Origin: Datura wrightii
Taxonomy: Eukaryota > Streptophyta > Magnoliopsida > Solanales > Solanaceae
Reading direction: 5' to 3'
NCBI GenBank assembly: GCA_035772735.1
Contig: JASDFA010000016.1
Coordinates: forward strand, 171,621,001-171,685,000
Length of the DNA stretch: 64,000 nt
Position 1 is the stretch's first letter. Each line of letters starts with the position of its first letter. Of this stretch, positions 31,655-42,860 are shown piece by piece. Below the pieces are notes generated by a model, which did no database searches, was not told where the DNA came from, and saw nothing but the letters and a program-made list of their open reading frames with translations. The translations under genes and the position numbers were made by a program.

Positions 31655-32850
31655 ATTTTCGGACAAATGTGTGTTGATGTATCCAGGTGAACTTAAAAAA
31701 ATGGAGAAAATTGATCCAATCAGAAAAGGAAATATTTGGCATCGAAGAGACGATGGGAAAGACGGACTACCTTTTCAAGGGGAGGACAGTCCATCCCTCC
31801 ATCAATTTGAATCAGGTTTGGGTTTAGCAAATAGAAGAGATGGTCCAATATGCAGGTTGTACTTTGGCTAAATGGTCCATCCATTGGGCCATCTTTTATA
31901 TTGAAATTTTAGGGCAATTGGGTCATTTCGGTGTATATCGGGTTGGATTATTTGCAACAAAATTAGGTTATCTGTTAAAAAAGACACCTGCAGAAGAACC
32001 GACCTGATCCATTAGCCTCTTTTAAAATACAAGGATTTTGAAAGGTTGTAGAATCCCACTCTTACTCCCTTCGTTCCCCTTCCTTCTCCTATATTTCTCT
32101 TAGCAAAGAAAATACCCATTGTTGACCCTACTTGCAAGCTTCACCGAGTACTCACCTTCTACTCTTTCACACTCTCACACACTTGTTAATCTTTCAATCA
32201 TCAGTCGTGTAGCTAAGCTAGGGTTAAAAGTTGACTATTTCTTGTTCTTCTTCAATGAGCACACGAGCACCAATGGCATAATCTAGATATTTCGTTCTTG
32301 CTCGACATCTAACTTGGATAATTAGCTATGATTTTTGTTATCTATTTGACTTGGGGTAATTGAAACCTATGCTTTGATATTTATTTGGGGGGAGAACTTA
32401 GGATTTATTTCATAGAATTGGATGGGGCATAGTTATGCATTTGCTTGTGCCTATTTGTGTTGATTTTGCCTATGTGATTGTCAAAAGTGATAATGTCCTG
32501 TCCCATGCTTGAACATTGTATAAGAATAAAATTCCTAAATGAACTTTATTCTGTCCCCAATTGACTGAAAAGGTGACGGACCGTCCTTCATTCTATCCTT
32601 TAATCCAAATGGACCAGATGTACTGAGTCAGGGGAAGACACATGAGACATACCGCCTTTTCAGGAAATGATCTGCACTCTAATCCATCCTTTAAATCAGA
32701 ACATTGGGTTTTCTAAATTCAAGGGATGGTATAAAGTACGGTCCATCTCTTTAGAGTATGGCATGTCCTCTCTTCCATTCCTTGCATTTATTTTTCTGAT
32801 TTCACATTATCTCATGTTGATGTACTGACCAGTTGTTTCATAATCACAGC
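31655..32850 (+). promoter_or_regulatory. ORF2 leader of element O with U3-like palindromes
   Basis: No coding domain is seen. Palindromes of the same type as in the O LTR occur here: gacggaccgtc (32575-32585) and several ggacagtccatcc or atggtccat forms between 31785 and 31900. A TATA-like ttttaaaatac (32020-32030), a CT-rich stretch (32055-32200) and a splice-acceptor-like 'ttcataatcacag' (32837-32849) follow, in that order, before the ORF2 start at 32853. The layout suggests an internal promoter and leader. This is inference. Confidence 0.4.
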
Positions 32851-32852
32851 TA

Positions 32853-34770
32853 ATGGCACCTAAATGAGCAACACACAAAGGCTGCAAGGTTGGTACACTA
32901 TAAAGGTCCCGACTCAGGGAAGAAGATGGGGATGAGTACCGGCCTCCAGCTACAAGGAGGAACACCGCATTTACTGTAGCAGTTTCACCCGCTCACTCAA
33001 CATGAGTGGCATCCATAGAGACACTATCTCTAGGATCTTCATTCTAGTCCGATGAGGAGCAGACATAGGTCCAGTTAGTTGGAGCGAACATAGAGATATC
33101 CTCCGAGGAGTCCACTGGAAAGGACTCCATCAGTCAGACCCCATCCCCCTAAGCAGATTCAGGCAAGCAGTGATGAAAATAGGGGGAGCATATGTTCAGG
33201 AGGAGGTAGGCAGTGTCGGGTGCCCGAGAGAGATACTTAAAAGGATGCATGGATCATAATGGGAAGCCCCATAGAAGTATTACAGAGGAGCGTACCATCA
33301 GTGCTACTAGGTTAGAACAATACCTAGACATCATGGAGAAGTTGCATTTTTAGCGCTGGACTTCCTCTTCCGTCCCCTGGTCCAGTACATCTAGACATTG
33401 ATTCATGAGTTCTATGCAGTATAGAAGGTGATCCTTCTGCGGTCTAATCCAGTGTTGTGGTCACAGGTTGAGCCACTCATGTTTGTGGTGATTAGAGGGG
33501 TATCGGTTGATATCATCCCTGAGGCAATCAATTGGTACTATATTGGAGAGGATAATGAGGTGGTAGACACTGTCGATTATGATGAGTTGGTGGCTTGGGG
33601 ACATTGAGTAAGGGGATGGATAGCCGGAGTCATTGCTAGGGGAACCTACATGGGCTGCTCTTGATACAGCCAAGATTTACGATAGAGAGCTTTGACTCCA
33701 GGCTAAGTTTTGGTGGAATATGGTCTGTAGTAGCATTTACTCGACTAGAAGTGATAACAAACTTCCTTTTGGACATGCTCTAGTCATGGCAACTATAGTG
33801 TCAAATAAGAAAATTAATAGTGGCAAGATGACTCGTTTGGAGCTTAAGGAGCGATCTCTACAGATGATGACCTCTTTTGTTTTCCCGTGTTTATTGACAA
33901 TACTTTGCCAGAGGGGCAGGTGTACCAATCTTGCTTAGAGAGGATTTATTCATAGATTCTCATCAGGTGAATGACATCACCAAGATGAGAGATGACAAAT
34001 TGGTCATAGTTGCCAACTGCCCTATCTCAGTATCACTGGTTGGGCCCACTACAAAGAGTGAGGGTATTCAGACTGAGGAGCCCGCCTCACATCCCATGGC
34101 AGTATCAAACACAAAATAGCCAGATTCAACTCCCCAAAGAGCCCAACCTTCTTCCACCACCACCACCCCGGTGCCAATTGCTTAATCTAACCTCTCTTGA
34201 GTTGTAGAGACTCTATGCCCAACTTGGCTGCTAGACTTGACCAAGAGGAAAGGTAGCTGGCCAGACTGATTGAGGATCTACCAACTTTTCTGGCCACTAT
34301 AATTGAGCGTGCACTGCCGCCACTCCAGGATACTATCAGGAGCTCTCATGAGGCCTTGATTTACCATCTAGGGATGATGTAAACCAGGTTGGTGCACCTA
34401 GAGCATGGTGCTAGTTCATTCGATATTTTGAGCTTTCATGCCGATCTAGTTGAGACCAGAGCCGTGATTCTAGATTTACGGATACCAGAGCAATAGCCTG
34501 AGGAAGGCCAGGTACCATTAGTGAATCGTACATCACCTATTGTTAGTTTGGTAGAGTTACTTCCACGTGTGATTTTAGTTCACCCGACCTAGGCCCAGTT
34601 CTCACCTCCATCAACTCCCTCCAGGGATGCCACTGATAGAGTTTCGCATGAGTAGGTTCTTTCTCCCGTTCCAGCACAGCTAGTCGTTCCTGCCACTCCA
34701 CTTGACAAAGGCAAGGGGCAGCTATTAGAGGATCAAATTGAGCATGTGGAGAGCCCTCCAGGAGAAGGAT
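32853..34770 (+). pseudogene. ORF2 of element O, decayed 'plant transposon' protein
   Basis: The start ATGGCACC at 32853 parallels MAPRG of the element-G ORF2. The recognisable blocks are WSQVEPLMFVVIRGVSVDI (33460-33530), AKFWWNMVCSSIYST and FVFPCLLTILCQRGRC (33700-33930), then a Pro/Thr-rich tail. These match the domain usually annotated in plant genomes as 'putative plant transposon protein' (I believe Pfam Transposase_32, to be checked). There are many TAG/TGA stops and at least one frameshift near 33360. The role in the element is unknown. Confidence 0.7.
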
Positions 34771-34960
34771 GACCTAGACTTAGACTCCGCAAAAGTTGAT
34801 GCACTCAAGATAGCAAAGGAGGCCTCTATTTTCCACATCTATGGCCGACCTTATGACACATAGGCGATCTCTTCAGCAACACCCCAGGATGACCTTTATT
34901 GGCGCAGTTTGATTGCAATAGGGAACTTTTGCACTCTTATTCTTTTATTTTCTTTTGTAT

Positions 34961-35000
34961 GTGCATTGGGGACGCTGCTCAGTTTTTGAGTGGGGGTGGA
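34961..35000 (+). other. Internal G-rich tract after ORF2 (element O)
   Basis: gtgcattggggacgctgctc is followed by a T-run and gagtgggggtgga. Blocks at the same relative place in elements A and G are comparable. It could serve as a second PPT. No LTR follows it. Confidence 0.45.
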
Positions 35001-35871
35001 TTTTATTTGGCCCTTTATGGCACATTTTCTTCTACAGTCGATGTTTGACATTGCAACTCATATTTTGTATGGTATTATGCATTTTTGAGTTACATGATAT
35101 GTGTGGTTCTATTTTATTGCTTTCTTAGTATATATTTTTCATTTGTTTTTTCTATTTCTTTCTTAGCTTAGGGTCCTCTTGGGTTTTCTTAGTCATGGTT
35201 ATTTCTTGAGAGACTTACTTTCTGTTGAATCTGGTAAAATAGTGTAGTTAAAGTGTCGTAGTGTGTGAGCCCAATGATAAATTGCTAGGCGACATTATTA
35301 ACGGTACCAGCCTACTTGTCAAGTCATTTTTGGCTGAATAAAATATTTTTAACTTAGGTGGTAGTGGAAATTGAGTTCCTATCATACTTTAACAGATTTG
35401 TGAAAACAATGCCCCCTTAAATTTTTTGCCATAGCTATTTGGTATTGATATGTGTACCTCGTCTTTGACATTTGATTATGCAAATTTTGGCAATGTGTCT
35501 CTAGTTGAGAGTAATGTGTTTAGTCATTTTGATATCTATGTGCCATTTTGTGGCAAGCAATTTTTCTTGTTCACTTGATTTGTTCACACTCTTGAACTTG
35601 CTTTGATACTTGTCCGCGAACTTAGGATTGACTATGGATTGTAGAGATGTAATTAGGCCTTCTTTATGCTTCAAAATCCACACTTTCCTAAATTGACCTA
35701 CCAAAAGATGCATGTATCTCTAGTCTCCTCTTTTGAGTCTTTGACCCTTTTTCTTGATCAACAAAAATAAATGTCAAAATTAATTATTAAGTTGACCCTC
35801 TTTTAAACCCATCCTCCTTGATACTATGAAATGTGATGAAAATGAACAAAAAGGTGTAAGTTGGTGGGTGA
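35001..35871 (+). other. 3' noncoding region of element O, left of element G
   Basis: AT-rich sequence without coding signal. It continues after element G at 46306. The last five bases (ggtga, 35867-35871) are the target duplication of G. Confidence 0.7.
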
Positions 35872-37075
35872 TGATGTCACCCAAATTACACCTCACTATT
35901 GAGATATAAGTGGTCGATTATCAAATATAGAACCCAACAAAGGTTGAGGTCGATCCCACAGGGAATATGGTAAGAACTTAAGTTAATGCGAATAATTGTT
36001 ACTATTGAGTTACTTATTTCTGAAGGGGGAAAAAATATAGAATCATAAACAAATGTAAAATTACTGAATGCTGAAATCAAATTTGGTTTGTATTCAATTA
36101 ACGAATTGACTAGGATTTTGTTCCCTAAGATTTCATAACCACAAGACTTATACACTAGTAGTCTATTTCGGTATCTAACATACAATATTGGTAATTTAGG
36201 TTCACCTAAATGGTTGGTCCCCTATCTAGATGATTATCACCACACAACTTGGTCCGTATACGGGTGTACTTTAGTTGACCCTTACCCTTAATATCGTATT
36301 AGCTATCCTCGGACAAGTTCAAGCTATTAGATGAGGGTTGATAGGCTCAAATCTTCATTGTTAATCCCTTTTCCCATTCTTTACCTCCTTGGTCCAGTAA
36401 GTAAGAATAAGGCAAGTCCTAACATTTTCAACCGTTAAGAATCAATCAAAACGAAGGGAAAAATAATACATGCATAAAACCTCATTCAAGAATCACTAAG
36501 TATTTTACCTATGTGTGTTAATTCATCTTGGTTCCCAGCCTAGTTATGAGTTTAGTTACTCATGTTGATATGGTCCCAATCACAAATTATTGAATAAATC
36601 ATAATTGCAACTTACAAATTATCGTAGGAGAAAAACCACGTAGATTGAACTACAATGTTGCTTTTGTTTCTTGACTCAAGAATAATTGATCAACACCAAA
36701 ATCCTATTTGAAAACTAATAAAATCGGCTCTCTCAATTACTCTCTAACTGTAACTAATCGTCTTTCAAAAATAAACCTAAACCGTGTATTTATAGTTCTA
36801 AGAAATCCTTTTCCTAATTAAAATTGGAAACTAGGTTGGGCAGTGGCAATGGGCTTGGTGACAATTCGTTTGGCCTTCTGACGAGTCTTGCCTTTCTTAA
36901 AACAGTCGTCTTCAGCAACGTACCCAGTCGTGGAAATGGGTCACCTAATAACTCGTCATGCCTGAGCACGAGTCGTTAGGTCCCTCGTGGTCTAATTCCT
37001 TCAAAAGTCCAGTGCACCTTATGGTTGATCCCAGTGATCTGCCAATGAGTCGTTCCTTCATGTGATGATTTGTTA
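35872..37075 (-). repeat. 3' LTR of element G, truncated
   Basis: It matches 44701 to about 45930, then breaks off after 'atgtgatgatttgtta'. The remaining ~370 bases of the LTR and the PPT are missing, and internal sequence follows directly. This deletion arose after insertion, since the other end and both duplications are intact. Confidence 0.85.
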
Positions 37076-38350
37076 AAATACTGTCACTTTCAACCACACA
37101 CATAACTCTATAACACTGACCCAGACAATTTGCAGACGATTCTATTGACCAAATGCTCTTACCTCAAAGAAGTCCCACACTCACACATGCGTATTTGAGT
37201 AACTTGATATATTTCTCTTAGGACTAGGTAAGATTCACTCACTCTCACAAAGAAATTCGAATTGTGTGCATACAATACCATAAGCTTGCCTTTACTTTCA
37301 ATAACTCGATTTTTGGACAAGTAGCTAGGATCACTATAGGACTTTCTAGGCTTGTAACGTAGGATCGGGCTCGGGTATGGTACATATGGAATTAGTAGCT
37401 CAACCCTCCTTGGCACTACACACCTCTTGACTCCACTTTTCACCTTTATTTCTATTTTCTCCCTTTTTTCTCTTTAACTGTTTCTTTTTTCTTTGCTTTT
37501 GCAACTATGGATGTGGTTTCTCTTTATTCAAACACTTATTTATGTCAAATTTTTTTTGACAACAATTTTTACTTTTCTTTCTTTTCTTTTCATTATGCAT
37601 ACCACACCTCCTTTTTTTCTTTTTCATTATTCAATTTTCTTTCCACCCGACTCTTCTTAATCACTCTTATAATAGCCACCCTCAACTTAGGTGATTTTCT
37701 TGAGTTGAGGTTCACAATGTCCAAGGAGGGACCAGGGTCAAAACAGGTTCATTCATAATAAAATCAGGCAAGTGAATTGGTGTAAATAAAAAGAAAGGTT
37801 AACTTAAGCTCAAACATTTGCATCAAGGGATTTTTATTCACTTTTGGTAGGTCTTTTAAGGCTAAAGTGGACTCATAAATCAAAAATAGCCTATAATCAT
37901 TTCCTAGTTTCCTATCCTCTATCTCGATACGACTGACCAGACAAGTTCTAGATTGACACACACAACCGAATTCAGCCATTAAACCTCACTCACACATGCA
38001 CAGGTTAAAATCATCACTTCTACCAACCTCTAGTTCAGGTACAACCATTTAATGGTAAACATGTTCACAGTTTAAATTCCATGCAAAGATTCACAAAGGT
38101 CATACTTGTCAACTTTCACATACACATATACAAATTTTTTTCGGAGGGGTATCAAATTATCAATCAACAATTATTTTCAACAATTTCATTTCTTGACTGC
38201 CTTCAGTTTTCCTACTTTCTTCCAATTGACACAAAAAACATAAAATAAAATCCAAAACATGCTGGTTTTACTAGATATGGAACACCAAAGGGAAAAGATA
38301 TCCAGCAAGAAAAACTCTCGGGTTATGTTCAGCAAAAAGAATGCACAGGT
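37076..38350 (-). other. 3' noncoding region of element G
   Basis: It contains a + strand pyrimidine tract (37430-37660), a PPT-like block (37675-37692; minus CACCTAAGTTGAGGGTGGCT) and long matches to element A (5128-5760). No coding domain is seen. Confidence 0.7.
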
Positions 38351-38393
38351 ATCCCTCCCCACCCCCATCAAGAAAGCATGCGTCATCCTCAAC
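38351..38393 (-). other. Internal G-rich tract after ORF2 (element G)
   Basis: The minus strand reads GTTGAGGATGACGCATGC, a short T-rich spacer, then GATGGGGGTGGGGAGGGAT. It parallels 34961-35000 and 6347-6388. Confidence 0.45.
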
Positions 38394-38444
38394 ACATATA
38401 TATACCAAACAAAACTAAGGAAATAGGAAACATACCTGTGCGAC

Positions 38445-40628
38445 CTAGGTGTCAGCTACCTGATTGGTGGAGGGTGCATATACACCTCCAATATCATCAC
38501 CAATATTACCGGCTTGAACCGGTGCATTCTTAAATCTAACAAAGCTCGTGCCTTCTCCACGAACTCTCGTTGCCTCAGTCCTGGATCTCTGTCGAGCCTC
38601 CACTCTTGATTCATGCAGCGCTCTCTCCATCTTACTCCGCTCTTGTTTTTGCTGATGGAGCAGAGAAGCATTATCATCAAAACTTGCCTCCTCACGAGGC
38701 CTCTTCCCCTTATCATGTGCCACCAGCTCCATAAAGTCGAAAATCCGTTGCAATTCTTCTTCAAACTCGTCCTCAATCACAGGAAGTACCGGTGGAGGTA
38801 CTACAGCTGCCTGTCGTGCAGCCAAGTCCCACACCTCAGATCTGAGTGCTCCTATCTCTGAGTACCATCTAGACAACTCTAGCGCCTGTAAGTGTGCAAG
38901 GCGCTCATTCATTCTCTTCTCAAAAGCGTCCAGTTGGCCATGCAATGAACTGGACAATGTCTCCAACTCCTTTGACACCCACGACTTTACCTGCTCCATC
39001 AAAACTCTAACCTGTAGAGTCGTGTGTGCCTGCTGCTTCTCGGCCTTAGCTAGCTGCCTAGCCATATCAACTAAGAACTCCTGTGAAACCGTAACTAGGC
39101 CAGCTGTGGTGGCTCGTGGAGGCACAAATGGAGGTCTTGGGGCTGCTGTAGTAGATGATGACTCAAGAACATCAGTAGGTGTAGAGGTATCTACTGCATC
39201 TGTAGCCTTAGGCTGGCTACCTGTCTCTCTTCCCTCCATAGACTCAGGTGCCAACTCAACGAACTATGATGCATCAGTCTGCATCCCGCTACCAAATGCC
39301 TCTTCTAATATTTTCGCTCCACCAGATGCAGCTGCTTGAGTCCTCACCCTCGATACTGGGTTTGCATCATCTCAAATCAACCCAATATTAGTAATCTTCT
39401 GGATCACTACTCTCTGGTCCACTTATGGCAATACCAGCACCTTTGACTCCGGACAGAGTCTATCAATCAAACATGGAAACAGAATGGTAGTACCGTCATT
39501 GATTACCTGCTCTTTAATCTCCTCAACAATGTATCACGGGAAATTAATGGCGTACCCCTCCATTATACATGCTGCCAAAGCTTCTCTATCAGGTGAAAGG
39601 ATGTTGCCATTGCTGGTTGGTACTAGCCTGTGCCGCACCAGTGACCACCGAAATTTCACCTGAAAGTTCAGCGTGGCTTTCTTTATCTACGACTCTGTAC
39701 CATGCATCCATTCAACTAGCAGACTTCTCGTAGCAATGATCCGAGACAGCCAAGTATACTGCTGGATGCGCTCCTAGCTATTCAACTATTCAGTTCTGAC
39801 TTTCTTCAACTCAAATAGCCTGTGATCAAATTCTGCCGTGTTCATCGAAGACTGATAATCCGACCCATACAACATCTTGGAGATTGTCCGCTCAGAGATA
39901 TCTATCGGAGTCTCTCTCACCAACACCTAATTTAAGGAGGGCCTTTTCTTCCAATCCCGGCCCCCTAATGCCAACCGCTGCAATGTAGACGCATATGCTG
40001 CATAAAACTCTCGGACTAAGCATGGGCTGTAACTACCTGATGGCTCGGTCAACCAGCCAAATCTGTACTTATCGAACACTGTCTGTAGCTCTGGAAGATC
40101 TTTAAGCCTTGTAGTGACCATCCTCGGCTCCTCGTATATGCTCCTCTTTGGATTGCCTTTCTCATTAGGAGCAATATCTCTGTTGTATATAGCCCGCATG
40201 CCATGGACACACCATCTCTGAACATTTCTTGGTTGCTCATTCGATGTGTACGAGGTCTCAGACAGCTTAATATCAGAGTCCCTTCGCTGAGCATATTATT
40301 CATCAACTCTCTCTATGTTTTGCCCAGCTGTGGGAGCCTCAGGAACAAGTGCAGCATCAACTCTAGCATTCTCATCAGTGCGGCTGGGCGGATCCCTTGC
40401 TAGTGGAGTGGAAGTATCGACCAAGGCTATCGGATTTGAACTTTTTTGAGCCTTAGCCCTGGTGGATCTCCTCACTAACTGCTCCTCTGATATGTCATAT
40501 TCTTCCTCAGATCCACTAGACTCTTCAGAGGAGGACGGATCACCACGCATTCTACGATATAAAGGTTGACTGCGCTTAGGTGTTTGTTTCTTTGTTGGGC
40601 CCTTCTTTGGTGTACCTCTTGGAGCCAT
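38445..40628 (-). pseudogene. ORF2 of element G: one 728-codon frame with nine stops
   Basis: It starts ATGGCTCCAAGAGG at 40628 (MAPRGTPKKGPTKK). Residues ~25-50 are Ser/Glu-rich, then comes RRSTRAKAQK. The middle holds the 'plant transposon' domain (RWCVHG, LVREFYAAYASTL near 40000, LVRHRLVPTSNGN near 39640, FPCLIDRLCPE near 39470). Residues ~500-640 form a long helical, heptad-like region (AKAEKQQAHTTLQVRVLMEQ). It ends at 38445. The whole length stays in one frame. Stops, by lowest coordinate, are 40296, 39927, 39786, 39774, 39687, 39534, 39423, 39372 and 39264. Each is TAG, TAA or TGA and could come from CAG, CAA or CGA by C-to-T. The function is unknown. Confidence 0.78.
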
Positions 40629-40633
40629 TGTAC

Positions 40634-41950
40634 CTGTGGAAACATTGTTAGCATACAAGATTTGATGAAACAAAATCATGTTTGGGCTAGTACCCAGTGG
40701 TCCTGACGGGTGAACAAATGAGTCGCTGCCACTGGCAACGACTCGTGAGGTCACTCGTCGTCTCAGACTGGACTTCCTTCAAGATTGGCCAGTGTACTTG
40801 ACAACTAGTCCCAACGAGTCTTTGACAATGAGTTGTTAGGTCGTTCATTAGGTACACTTCCTCATTGGCTTAATTTTTCCACTCAGAACAAGCTACACAA
40901 CGAGTCATTTGGTGATCTAACGACCCGTGATCTAGCTCGTGCTCAAGAGTTTCAGTTCACATGTTCATCTTCATCTTCTTCCTAAACTTCAACTCCACAA
41001 ACACAAAATGATCACATTATTAAAATCAACTCAAGTGTTTATACCATCGAAATCCATTTGTTTAAATCTTCCCAGGGCTTATTGACATCAAGAGGCACAG
41101 ATTGACATAAACACAACATTAGCTGAAGTAAATTCAATTTCATTCACAACATGGGTCCTCAAAAATTCTTGTTTAAATGCAACAATATTCAAAATTTCAT
41201 GGGAAAGAGTACTCACAAAATGCTTGGTCAGAAATGGAGTGCAGTCGTATGTGTGTTTGAGTGAATGGCGTGCAAGGTCGAGGAGTTCTTTTCAATGTGT
41301 TTTGAGTAGAAGAAGAAGAAGAGGGAAATTTGAAGTGGATGGTGTTGGGTTTAAGTTTAGTGCGGAGAAATAGGAGAAGGAAAAGAAATCGGGTTTTTAT
41401 GATTCAATTTAAAATTTTCCCAAATTCCAATCTTGGGTCGTCTTAGATGAAATTTTAAAACGCCCAGTGTGACGAGCCGTTAAGTTCTTAAATGACTCGT
41501 TGAGCCCTTTCTTGTCGTGACTGGAGTTTAGCAAACTTACCTGGGACCTACAAGTCAAGCAACGACTCGTGGGGTCACCCTACGAGTCGTGGTCCTTGAA
41601 AGTGTAGCTTCAAGACGGGTCACTTAACGACTCGTTTAGTCTCCCAACAATTCATTGAGTAAGCCCTGATCACCCTTTTCCTTTTAATTCATACTTTGAT
41701 CCAGCGTACATGTCGGAGGACGTGACGATTTGTTTCTTAAAGACACGAATCGTTAAGTCGCCCATTGTTCCCCTGTTTTCTGTACTTTTCCTCATGAGTT
41801 GATTGAACGAGTCGTCAGGTCAGACGACAACTCATTCTGTGACTTTTTGAACTAGGACCGAAGTTCCAGTTTTTGGTTCTAACTTCAGATTTTCCATCCT
41901 ATTCACCTGCACCCAGCAACAAACGTAAATACTAAATATTTCTTACATTT
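40634..41950 (-). promoter_or_regulatory. ORF2 leader of element G: palindromes, TATA-like box, intron
   Basis: On the minus strand, 41840-41460 holds repeated ACGACTCGT-type palindromes like those in the G LTR. A TATA-like TCATAAAAACCC follows (about 41390-41405), then a CT-rich leader (41270-41390). A GTGAGT donor (41211-41216) and a TTTCCACAG acceptor (40634-40642) would remove a 583-base intron, leaving a 5-base spacer before the ORF2 ATG. More palindromes lie in the intron (40720-40950). It is read as an internal promoter with a 5' UTR intron. This is inference. Confidence 0.45.
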
Positions 41951-41954
41951 ACAA

Positions 41955-42088
41955 CTTGGGTTGCCTCCCAATAAGCGCTTGATTTAACGTCACGACACGA
42001 CGTGGGTGTTTTGGCTACTCAAACTTCGCCAAAACACCTCCATGGGTTGCTTCCCATGCAGCGCCTTATTTAACGTCGCGACACGATG
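41955..42088 (-). other. Two copies of the conserved hairpin motif (element G)
   Basis: The copies at 41955-42002 and 42041-42088 both read, on the minus strand, CG(T/A)CGTGTCG(T/C)GACG, TTAAAT(C/A)A-GCGCT and GGGA(G/A)GCAACCCA. They lie just after the protease end. Arms TGGGA..(C)CCA and CGTCG..CGACG are self-complementary. Confidence 0.7.
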
Positions 42089-42109
42089 CAAATCACTTGA
42101 CTACTCAAA

Positions 42110-42860
42110 ATTCGTCAAGTAATTCCTCTCCATCCTCCAGTGCTGAGATTATGCTGAATTCCTTTGGCTGTTTCATGGTCCGGCTAATGTTGAAGGTGAC
42201 CTCTTCTTTGTTCAACCTAAATTTTAGCTGGCCTGCATCCACATCTACTAGGGCCCTACCTGTTGCAAGGAATTGTTACCCCAAAATGATGGGGACCTCA
42301 GAATCAACTTCACAGTCCAGAATCACGCAGTCTGTTGGGAATATAAATTTGTCCACCTTGACAAGTACATCAAATAAAATGCCCACCGGGTTTTTAACTG
42401 TTCTTTCAATCATCAGTAGCCGCATAGTAGTCAGTGTGGGGGTTCCCAAGCCTAACTTTTTGAACACTACTAGCGGCATAAAATTTATGCTAGCTCCCAA
42501 GTCACAAAGCGCCCTTGCAAACTCAACCTCCCCAATGGTGCAAGGTATAGTAAATGCACCTGGGTCTTCCTTCTTCTTAGTTAGAACCCATGTAGTTAAG
42601 GCACCACAGTGGTGCAAATTATCGGCAGGTTTCAAACTTACAATCCTTTTTCTAGTGAAGAGGTCCTTCATGAATTTGGCATATCGGGGCATTTGCTCAA
42701 GTGCCTCAACCAATGGGATGTTCACCGACAACTTCTTAAGCATAGAGATAAACTTTTGATACTTCCCATCTTCTACTTTCTTCTTCAAACACTGTGGATA
42801 AGGAGGAGGAGGTCTAGGGATTTTTGTCAATTTTTATTGTGCCTCCTTCTCCTTCCCATG
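42110..42860 (-). pseudogene. Protease of element G
   Basis: The minus strand carries KFISMLKKLSVNIPLVEALE, then CDLGASINFMPLVVFKKLG with the catalytic DLGAS intact, then VDKFIFPTDCVILDCEVD and VPIILG. A TAA follows near 42276, after which FLATGRALVDVDAGQLKF continues in the same frame. This is a retropepsin that would cut the gag polyprotein. The reading ends near 42110 with no RT behind it. Confidence 0.85.

Noticed and set aside
39022..39339. 105-codon + strand open frame
   Set aside because: It is antisense to the helical C-terminal part of ORF2 in element G. A shadow frame.
42097..42759. 220-codon + strand open frame
   Set aside because: It is antisense to the element-G protease, which has clear motifs (DLGAS) on the minus strand.
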